Below, one piece after another: positions 55,965 through 64,000 of a DNA stretch of 64,000 nt. The stretch's first letter is position 1. Each line of letters begins with the position of its first letter. The translations under genes and the position numbers were made by a program. The notes under the pieces were generated by a model. The model worked only from the letters and a program-made list of their open reading frames with translations. It made no database searches and was not told where the DNA came from. The stretch covers positions 913,259,840-913,323,839 of the forward strand of contig NC_081409.1 of assembly GCF_030272615.1 (NCBI RefSeq), read 5' to 3'. The stretch is from Cryptomeria japonica. Its lineage: Eukaryota > Streptophyta > Pinopsida > Cupressales > Cupressaceae.

Positions 55965-58900
55965 CAAGCCTCTTTCTAACTCAGCGGCCTTTTCAGTTGG
56001 CAACTCTTCTGCAATACCCTCTAACTGTCCTGGACCATCTTCCAACTGATTTGGAGCATCTTCTTCTTGCACCGCATATTTCTTGGACCACTCTTGGAAA
56101 ACATCATCGGTAGGCCATGAGTAACCAATAATCTTTTTCTTCAATTTTAATAACCTTTTCTAAGAGTTCCTTATTTTCCGCACTTCTGACTCCAAGAAAC
56201 CATAATGTGATTTGATCTTTTCTATTTCCTCAATTGTTTTAACAAATAGTGAGGTGTTATCTTTATTAACTATTTCATTTACCCTTAGAGATAGATTAGC
56301 TCCTAACTCATCTAGCCATACCTGTTTGTCCTTTATCTGATTTTGGTTGACAAAACCTCCACGAAACAGTTCAAATTTGTGCTCAGTATACTCTTTTCTA
56401 TATAAGTTAGCCTTCCTTTCCACATTGGATTTCCCTTCTACCAGCTTTGTTAAATCTTTGGTCAACTCACATGTGGACTTAATAACAACATCAGACCCAG
56501 CTTCATCATATGATGCACACATCAGTTCTAGGTCCACTTCTCTAGGCAACCATTTATTCAAAATGGGCCCTAAAATAGCCTTGTCCTCATTTAACTCACT
56601 AAGAGTGTCCAAGATCCTCTTCATATTTATGTGTACTGTGGGAGCATCAATTTTATCAGTAAAACTCAAAATTGTAGCTTTTATCTTCTCCTCATATTTG
56701 CTTGCAAATAGGGCCTGAGCCTGTTTCAACTTCTCCAATTCATGTTGATAAGTCTCAGCTGGTTGAAAACTAGAAGGCATAGGAGAAGGAGGGAATTCTA
56801 TGATGGCACTAGTAGGAGGAGGTCTTGCTGGAGATGAAGAGATTGCCAAGGTAGAGGACTCACCTCTTTGGTATTGTCCCATTAGCTGACTTTGAAGCTT
56901 GGCAATGGTACTGTCCCTGCTGGCTACCTCTTTCTTTGCTTCATTATAAGCCTTTAGAACTGTCTCCAATTTGTTTTTAAGATCAGCCCCTTCTTTTTCT
57001 TCCTTCTCTGCTACTGCTACATTGAACTTAGCAGTCTCTAAAACAGTACTAGCTGCTTCCACCACCCATGTGTCCTAGACTCTCCTAACTATCATTCCTC
57101 CTAAGAGATTAGACTCCAAGTTGTCCTTCCTTCTTCTACCCTCATCTCTTTTAAGGGACCACATTACCAGAGAGGCATCATCTTTACTAAATGCCACTCC
57201 TTTCATTGGCTTGGTTTCCTTTCTGACCACTTCCAGGACCAATGCATCAGCTATATCCCATTCAGGGAGAATTAGCACACCGACTTTTGAAACCATTTCC
57301 CTTCCGGCCTCAGGAGTGATGGCTTTGAATTCAGCCATTATTTCTTGTTTGACCTCTTCTTCTATTGAATTTGTGTCTTTATGAGGTTGTTCACTTGTTC
57401 TTTTTGCACATCTAATCTTGAACTGATCAATATTTTGTTTCCAAAGAAACTACATGAAAGCACCTGGCACAACAAAATTGTTGTTAGCTAGGAATTCTTC
57501 ACTAGCTTGCTTGATAGTGATGTCCAACTCTTTTCCTTGTAGCTCACCATCAGTTATGTCCATTTCAGCACTGGGTGACTCCTCTGGCATTCCTTCTTGA
57601 GTCTCGTTGTAGGTGTATACAATTTCACCTAGACTCCCTAATTGTAATAATTGCTCCACCACAGCTTGCTCATCTCCTATATGAATTGGGGACTGAGAGG
57701 GAGAGTACTGAGGGTCATCGGATTCAATTTATTTTCCTACCCTCTACCTTTTTGGTGAATCCTGTATCTCCATAATATCTTCAATATCCCTCTTCCCTTT
57801 GGAAGTAGAAGGTTCCCCTGACACTGACATCATCACAATGTATTTAGATTTTTTATGCATTATATAGTTACCTAGCAGAACAACCTTAGCAAAGGCAGGC
57901 TTGGATAGGACCAATTTAGCCCTATCAGGATCATTCTGCATTATGGCCTCTCTCTTATCCTTCAAGGTTTGCATTAAATCCTCAAAATAAAGAATCAAGA
58001 ATTTAATCTTTTCCTCAAATGGGGTAAAACTGGAAAGAGGATCATAGCTAGAATCAAATTGGTGGATGAAGTCAAGGGCTCTCTTGTAGGCAATCCACTT
58101 CTCCTTCCTTAGCTCCTGCTCATCGAGACTGAATTCATTCCTGATCAAATCTTCAAGAAACTGAAATTGATGAGGCCTGATCTTACATACTTCCCTCTTT
58201 CTGAACATGTCGTTAAAGAAATGTTCAGGGTCAGCACACCTTGATACTGTAGTTGATAGCATGTACGGTGCAAAGAATTCTTCAAAGTACTTCCATCCAC
58301 CTTTGGTTATTACAAAATGATGAGCCATTGTGATGGTTGGGAAAATTGTCCCTTTACCCCTGTTGGTCAACTTGGCTTCTTGCACTCCACCAATCTATCT
58401 CAACTCCTCTACAATCCCTATCTTCAATGGAACTTGATAAGGCAGTAAGTAGGGGGTTCCTTTGGAACCATATACTCTCAAAATAGTAGAGACTAGATAC
58501 AAATACATATCTCCCCAGTTATGAACAATCTTGATGTCCTCTGCAAACTCTTTGGGCCTAAGGAATTCCAAGAGAGCCTTGGAAATCCTAGGGTTTTCTG
58601 CACATAACAACATTCTAATCTTAGATGCAAAGCATCTATCAAACTTTAGATAACTCACATCCTTTCTATCCCAAGATAGAACAGTACTCCTCAATTGCAC
58701 TGGCATCTCCTCTTTATCCATGACCTTAACCAGGTCCATCTCTTTTGCAAAATAATCTGCCCCTTTGAAAAGAAACATATACATCAACAAGGAATACCAT
58801 CCAAATGGCTTGTCTACCTTACAATTTTTAATTCCTACTAGGCCTACATGGATAGCATCAGTGAGGAAAGGAGCAAAGTCAAATGTTATGGCTAGGAAAG

Positions 58901-59360
58901 GGTTCAAAATTTGGGCAATCATTAACATATAATGGACTGGCATGTTTTTCTCAGCATCTTCCCCAAAAATTTGACATAGTGTCATGTACATACCCTTAGC
59001 TCTCAAGGTAAATAGATTCAAGGAAAATGGCTCCATTGTGCTAGGGCCTACAACTGTTAATCCCCCTATTTTGACAAAAAATTCTCTCAATGGGCCACTC
59101 CTAAGATGATCTCTTTGGGCATTATAAACTTGGGTTAATGCCTCAAAATCAATAGGCTCAAGATAGCTAGAAGTTTCAGTAAGCTTGAAAACATTTCTAA
59201 ATTCTCCATCCTTGATTTCAATAAGGGCTGATCCCTTTATGTTTCTGATGCATCTGGTAGCAAGGTCATAACTTTGTGCTACTAAGGTCAACAAATCAAC
59301 GTCCATGAACACACCAGGGACCACAAGGTTTCCCACATCTAAATCCCAGATACTATTCAT
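55965..59360 (-). pseudogene. Element K unknown protein, about 1,133 codons
   Basis: One reading frame from MNSIWDLDVGNL (59360) to a TAA at 55962, kept without frameshift but with in-frame stops (58395 TAG, 57744 TAG, 57729 TAA, 57450 TAG, 57075 TAG and 56160 TAG). The first ~530 residues look globular and mostly helical (GPLREFFVKIGGLTVVGPS, DKPFGWYSLLMYMFLFKGAD). A phrase VVPGxFM appears at the start and again near 57455. The last third is Lys/Glu-rich with coiled-coil stretches (ASRDSTIAKLQSQLMGQ, LASKYEEKIKAT). No protease, integrase, polymerase, zinc knuckle or transposase motif was recognised. The frame without shifts suggests it was coding until recently. Role unknown. Confidence 0.65.
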
Positions 59361-60000
59361 AGGGGAAGAGGCATGTCTCTAACCAAAACCCACTTTAAAC
59401 AAATTGAGACCAGTTATCCCTATTTTAGGGTCCCTCAACCAATTTCCTTTATCATATAAACCATCCCCAATTTTCAAACGGGGGTTTTTTGGCACTAACT
59501 ACTTGGCCCTAGCCTCGACATTGGTCGACATGGTTAATTGCTCAAGAAAGTCATCACAAATATTTTGGTCCTGGTAATTTACCTTCCCTGTTAATTCTCT
59601 TCTGGGTCACATTTTAAAAGTATGCAACTGAGCCAATTATCAATCAAAACAATGTTCTAACAATACAAGACCACAATTCAATCAATCTTTAAGCAAAGGG
59701 TAAACAAACAACAAGAGAACCTGATTTTTGGTTTGCAAACTTTTGCTCTGCACCAGCACTCTTTGCAACTACTTCTATGGAATGATACCCTCATTCAATT
59801 GACACGGGAACATATACGGCAATTTGGCTCCTTAACTGCAGCATTAACACCACATGCTTCGGTTGTCCCTTTAGAATTGAATTCATGCAAGAATACAAAA
59901 ATTTGGCTCCAATGAGTCAGAACAGCTCTGAGTATTTTTTCCTTTTCTTCTTTCATTGTTTTGCAAAGCATAAAGTGCTTGTAGGTTCATCTAACGAAAT
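59361..60000 (-). other. Element K spacer
   Basis: Non-coding 5' region of K between the repeat blocks and the start codon. Nothing recognised. Confidence 0.4.
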
Positions 60001-61250
60001 CACGCCGGTCATCCGATCAACTGAAACTTGATCGACTTTTAGCTTTTGACTTTTCCTCATTTGGCAACAGACTGAAAAAACCTTTTCGCCATTTTGCAAT
60101 AGGAAACCATCTTGCATCTTGTCCTCGTGAAACTGCGCTAGCCATCTGATCAACTGAAACTTAATCGATCTTTACTTTGTCTTAACCTAGCGGTTTATAT
60201 TACTAACTGTGCTTAAATCAGTTACCACTAACCATTTTCACCATTTCGCAAATGGTAACAAGCTCACATCTTTGGGTTGTAGAATAACGCCCACCGTCAG
60301 ATCTTTCTTGAGATGCTCATCCTTTATCAAACTGTTAGAACCTATAGACGTGGGCCCTCTGAATCAGGGCCTTCCACTTTCACATCCGATCCTTTTTGGA
60401 TTGACGTGTCAACCTCTTACTCGCTGAAAGACTTCAATGGGATCCACTTCTTTCACTGCCACCTGTGCTTGACATATATCCTCTTTGTCTTCAATTTACG
60501 TCATTCTATTTGTTGGGCCTACCACTTGGTTGCCAACTTTGTTCTTTGATTTACATGATCTGGAGGACACGTGTAACCTTTTGATTCGTGATCCTTACCT
60601 CCTAAACTGCTCACTTGGAATGCCATGTCATTTCGCCATTTTGTGAAAACTAACTCTCGAGCATCTTTGGGTTACGAATCAGCGCAGGTTGTTGATTATT
60701 CTCTGAACCACTCACTCTTTATTCGTTAGAAAACCCGCCGGCTTCTGGGACCCACCAAAACCTTTCACTATTTCGCAAAGGGTAAAACACGTGCACTTTG
60801 ATCTCATGAAATAATGAGGGCCATCCGATCAGATAAAACATGATCGGTCTTTAATATTTTGACAAAGCTTGGACGTTGGGCCCACCAAAACCTTTTGCTA
60901 TTTTATGATAGGTAATCTTCAATCATCTTTATCTCGTGAAATAACATGGGACGTCTGATCTCAAAGACTTGCACTATTGTTACTCTTTCTGCTAACCACT
61001 TCACTCGGGCCCACCATCTTTTCGCCATTTCGCAACTTATAAACCATGGGAATCTCTCGGCTACAAATCAACGTGAGCCATTGATCTCTTTGCAAACTGA
61101 TCGCCCTTTAGCCAAGGGAGAAGTCCTCACTGCTAGGTCCCACCAAACCTTTTCGCTATTTTGCGATAGGTAACTTTTGGGCAAGTAGAGTTTGCGAATC
61201 CATGCGGGCCGTCCGATTGACTGAGAGTTGGTCGACTTTTACAAGGCCCG
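60000..61250 (-). repeat. Element K tandem blocks with CTATTTCGCAAA motif
   Basis: At least seven diverged blocks, each with a 'TTTTCGCCATTTCGCAA' type word followed by 'ggtaa' and then 'g..gtccgatc...tgaaa..tgatcg', and often 'gggcccaccaaaacc'. Motif starts are near 60083, 60235, 60629, 60763, 60891, 61018 and 61148; the last four are 127-130 bp apart. More GC-rich than the neighbours. Related blocks are in element L. Confidence 0.7.
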
Positions 61251-61563
61251 ACGAACATTAGAAAAGGCAAATTTAAAGGTGGATAAAATTTAAAATATTT
61301 AAAGGGACCACCTAGGTAAATAGCAATGGGGGGAACACTTTTCACGACAAAAGGACCCATCACTTAAGTGAATAAAGTAATGCAGGATTAGAAACCAAAG
61401 GTTTTTTTCCCCAAAAATGGAGTGACTTAAAACCTAAAACCCTGAACTCCTTAGGACTAAAAACAATTTTGAAGCAACTAGGGCATACCAGACTCAAAAT
61501 TTTAAAAAACCTAGCCAATTATGGACTGAGAACATCCATTTTTAAAATAGTGATAACACTAAG

Positions 61564-61677
61564 TTTACTTTGAGAGAATGATTTTGAGATTGGTGAAGTT
61601 TATCAATTTTTCTATCTACTGATTCACCACCCCCTCTCAGTAGTTGACCAGATCCTTGTTCTTTCATCATAACATCA
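61564..61677 (+). repeat. Element H 3' LTR, piece 3
   Basis: Last 114 bp of the H 3' LTR (TTTACTTTGAG...CATAACATCA). The hairpin CTACTGA / TCAGTAG at 61616-61643 has 7 perfect pairs, 34 bp from the LTR end. Confidence 0.9.
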
Positions 61678-61682
61678 AACCC

Positions 61683-61850
61683 AAGATGGAAAAAAACTTG
61701 GTGAGAAATACTGTTGGAGTCTACTACTCTAATCCAGCCTCACAATGGAAATATGATTACAATGTTTAGGGCACCAACCCTTGATTTTAGGGCACCAAAC
61801 CAAGGAGCACCAACCCCTGATTTTAGGGCACCAACCCAAGGAGCTACTGA
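61683..61850 (-). repeat. Element E 5' LTR, piece 3
   Basis: Continues from 38877 ('aagatgg...') and matches 25938-26149 of the E 3' LTR, with fewer copies of the 36-bp repeat (61768-61845). It ends at the M insertion. Confidence 0.82.
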
Positions 61851-63083
61851 TGAATAATGATGAACAGTAAGTACCAAACTAGTACTGAGAGGGGGGGTGA
61901 ATCAGTACAGACAAATTTTTTCCCTCAACCAGTTTGACTGCAAAGACTGCACTTAACTGGTAAACAATTACATCGGTCTAAATCAGGGCACTACCGGTTA
62001 CACACAGTGAGTGTATGAATAGCATAAACCATTAAACAATTAGATCTCTACACAATCTAATATCTCATTTCCACTTCACCCATATGCATAAACAAGTAAT
62101 ATATCATCATAAATATAATGACTATTAGTTCAACATGCTTTACCACTTGACAGAAAACATTAAAGCATCACATGAAAAACATCACACATGACACACTGAT
62201 TTTTCACATGGAAACCCAACTGGGAAAAACCACAATGGGGATGAATACCCACAAGTTGTTCTTTGAACTCTTTTGAAGTCCGCTCTGTTAGGAGCCTAGT
62301 CTAGTTAAAGAATTTTACAATAGGTTCTGCTAGGAACTGATCCTGCTAGGGATCACCCGGTTAAGGGATGGCTAAATACCCAGTTAAAGGTTAGAACCCT
62401 GTTAAAGGTTACCTCACAAGAGGATTTTAAGAACATTGAATTGAGTCACCCTATTAAAGGATTTACACAAAATCCTGTTAAAGCTACCCAGTTAAGGGAT
62501 TTTCCAACTGCTGAAATGGTTAGAAGTCAACAGGTAATACATTGATCTAATAACAACACTCAATGCCAAGGCAGACACACTTTAGCTCCTTTTCTTTTGC
62601 AATCACACTCTGAAGGTATCAACACACTTCTTCAGTCTAGAAAGAATCAAGTATCTCTTCACTTGGATACACACATAACATTTGCCAACAACTTCAAAAT
62701 GAAAAACATCAACGACCTTATAGGAAACAGATAGGTCGGTAGCATAAACCCTAAACCCTAAACATTTAGGTTTAACAATTCAATCGGTTCAATCCTGACC
62801 ATTAATCATATTGCATTGAATACAATAGTCTTGAACAAATCTCAAGACGTTCTCCAATGTTCATTCTTTGCCGCTTCAGGAAGCTGATAACCCATCACGC
62901 GCTCTCCATCGTTTACAGAGACTTCACACATTCCCGAGGTAGATAGGATCGATCTTCTTCATGCAAGATCCTCAAGGAAATCCTTCACGCGCACAAGGCT
63001 GATGTGGCAACATGATCTGATCTTCATTACAATGCTAACACAACACAAGATGTCATCAGTTGAATCACATAGGCAATGCATCA
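61851..63083 (-). mobile_element. Solo LTR M (1,233 bp)
   Basis: TGAATAATGATG...AATGCATCA, flanked by ACTGA (61846-61850) and ACTGG (63084-63088), a TSD with one change. No interior is present. The U5 hairpin GTACTGA / TCAGTAC is at 61882-61908. 'cctgttaaaggtt' word repeats lie at 62280-62515. Two telomere-like AAACCCT units lie at 62746-62763. Edges are less sure than for the other insertions. Confidence 0.65.
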
Positions 63084-63126
63084 ACTGGAAACCCTAAAGC
63101 TGAGACTACCAACTGGTAGTCATGCC
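63084..63126 (-). repeat. Element E 5' LTR, piece 4 (probable)
   Basis: 'aaaccctaaagctgagactacc' is loosely alignable to the E 3' LTR after the 36-bp repeat (26150-26185). Too short and diverged to be certain. Confidence 0.35.
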
Positions 63127-63447
63127 TGTTATCGCTGTTTTTAAAATTGGGTTCTTTCACCATATTTGGCTATGGTTTTTGAAAAAAATTGTATAAGATG
63201 TGGCCCCAAATGCTTCAGCCTTATTCTAAACCTAGAGGGTTTAAGGCTTTTCTAAGTTTTGCGCTTTATCTTTTGTTTTGAATCCCTTGGTTTCTATTCC
63301 GTCATCACTTTATTTCACTTAAGTCATGGGTCGCAGGGTCGTAAGAAGTGTTCCCCCCTTGCTATTTCCCTAGGCGGTCATGTTAATTATTTGAAAAAAT
63401 TTCACCTTTTATTATTTCCTTCTAAAGTGCCGGGCCCAGTAAACACT

Positions 63448-63529
63448 GATCAACTTGGGGAAAGATCCGACGGTTGGCGCTATTTCGCAAAGGCTAAGTG
63501 CTTGCCCTTTAAGGCTGCGAAATAGCGAG
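63448..63529 (+). repeat. Stem-loop block, copy 1 (element L)
   Basis: CGCTATTTCGCA (63478-63489) pairs perfectly with TGCGAAATAGCG (63516-63527) over a 26-base loop. Preceded by 'gatcaacttgggga'. Copy 2 lies 432 bp downstream. Confidence 0.85.
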
Positions 63530-63879
63530 AATGAATATCAGCCGTCCATGTGTCATGTGGAGGAAGTGAAGGTTGCGGTTGTCAAGAAGGTGGGGCCCCC
63601 TCTACGTGGTCTTCTCTGGCGTATTAGAGGGCAGCACGTGGCGCAGGCCGCCACAGTCAGCATTTTAAGATTAAGGATCAAAGTGGGCCCCAAAGATGAG
63701 TCAGCTCACAGGTGGAGGTGACCTGGCAGGGATAGCTCTTGCAATTCATTGAGACCCCGTGGCTCCTTCCAGTGAATGAAAAGTTGACAGGTCAGCTTCG
63801 AAGATGACAGGGCGCCAGGTGTCCGTGGCGTGTCCGTGGGCCTACCTCTTCTGAAGGCTCCTAACAGGGTTTAAATGTT

Positions 63880-63961
63880 GATCAACTTGAGAAAGGATCT
63901 GACGGTCGGCGCTATTTCGCAAAGGCTAAGTGCTCACCCTTTAAGGCTGCGAAATAGCGAA
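63880..63961 (+). repeat. Stem-loop block, copy 2 (element L)
   Basis: Same layout: CGCTATTTCGCA (63910-63921) and TGCGAAATAGCG (63948-63959), 12 perfect pairs, loop of 26. The loop differs from copy 1 by two bases while both stems are unchanged. Confidence 0.85.
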
Positions 63962-64000
63962 AGTTAACCTGGACCGTCCACGTGTCTTGATGACACGCGG

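Larger units (their letters stand above)
55048..61558 (-). mobile_element. Element K: 6.5-kb TG...CA element with unknown protein
   Basis: Insertion in the H 3' LTR with a perfect TSD, CTAAG, at 55043-55047 and 61559-61563. Ends are TGTTGTTCTC (left) and TAACA (right), so either strand reads TG...CA. I find no LTR pair, primer site or clear polypurine tract. In minus orientation it begins with a repeat-rich region (61558 to ~60000), then a spacer, then a ~1,133-codon frame (59360-55962) and a ~0.9-kb tail. The start is homologous to the sequence beginning at 63127 (element L). It is either a giant solo LTR that carries a gene or an element type I do not recognise. Confidence 0.75.
38878..61677 (+). 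mobile_element. Element H: Sirevirus-like copia, split by I and K
   Basis: Plus-strand element inside the E 5' LTR, TSD AACCC at 38873-38877 and 61678-61682. 5' LTR 38878-40270, primer site 40273-40284, gag-pol 40341-44390, three polypurine tracts, and a 3' LTR starting at 44690 that is broken by I (45321-54376) and K (55048-61558) and ends at 61677. Its own length is about 7.2 kb. Gag-pol is in one frame with many stops and one late frameshift. Confidence 0.9.
63127..64000 (+). mobile_element. Element L: start of a K-type element
   Basis: Begins TGTTATCGCTGTTTTTAAAA and aligns, in opposite orientation, with the first ~300 bp of K (61558 leftward), for example 'cacttaagt.atggg' and 'gtgttccccccttgctatttccctaggcggtc'. 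It then holds two copies of an ~82-bp stem-loop block. It runs out of the window. No coding sequence is reached. Confidence 0.7.

Noticed and set aside
55048..61558. K as a normal LTR retrotransposon
   Set aside because: I searched the left end for a copy of the right-end sequence (TGTTATCACTATTTT in element sense) and for a primer site; neither was found.
62746..62763. Telomere-like AAACCCTAAACCCT units
   Set aside because: Only two to three units inside an LTR; more likely a promoter 'telo-box' word or chance than interstitial telomere.
1..64000. Host protein-coding genes, tRNA, rRNA, CRISPR
   Set aside because: No exon-intron gene structure, tRNA cloverleaf or rRNA sequence was noticed; the repeats are LTRs or tandem arrays and CRISPR is not expected in a plant.

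Overview
This is plant nuclear DNA made almost entirely of nested LTR retrotransposons. I see no host gene, tRNA, rRNA or CRISPR array. Evidence for a plant: copia and gypsy gag-pol relics, initiator-Met-tRNA primer sites (TGGTATCAGAGC) and 5-bp target duplications (TSDs). The AT-rich layers of nested insertions suggest a seed plant with a large, slowly purged genome. A conifer or other gymnosperm is plausible but not shown.

Layout (letters are mine). 1-608: LTR fragment. 620-5898: gypsy relic P (minus), its LTR split by the young non-autonomous element D (2473-5585). 5900-7195 and 22973-25743: remains of another element (O) and unclassified DNA. 7196-22972: copia element B (minus), split by an unclassified insertion N (8328-10661, 8-bp TSD) and by copia element A (14454-21148, TSD ATTAC). 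From 25744 past the window end: element E (minus, gag only, 2.54-kb LTR). Its upstream LTR is spread from 31681 to about 63126 by later insertions: F (31697-38703, TSD ATGTA, itself holding solo LTR G), H (38878-61677, TSD AACCC), solo LTR M (61851-63083) and the start of L (63127 to the end). H's 3' LTR is in turn split by I (45321-54376, TSD GATGA, itself holding J, TSD GTAGG) and K (55048-61558, TSD CTAAG). The deepest chain is J in I in H in E.

A, H and I carry full but decayed copia gag-pol, and with E and F they look Sirevirus-like (repeated polypurine tracts, GGGGGAGATTGTTGG junctions). B is a copia of another type. D, J, E and F lack pol and would need enzymes supplied in trans. F and K carry long single-frame proteins I cannot assign.

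Most notable: (1) a hairpin with a C-rich loop 14-34 nt inside the 3' end of seven LTR families, whose outer stem changes sequence but keeps pairing; (2) an aberrant end on D, with partial LTR, primer site and full LTR all inside one TSD, pointing to a reverse-transcription template switch; (3) K and L, TG...CA elements without visible LTR pairs, with a ~1,130-codon unknown protein and repeated CTATTTCGCAAA stem-loop blocks; (4) F, with a four-zinc-knuckle gag and an ~810-codon unknown protein in place of pol.
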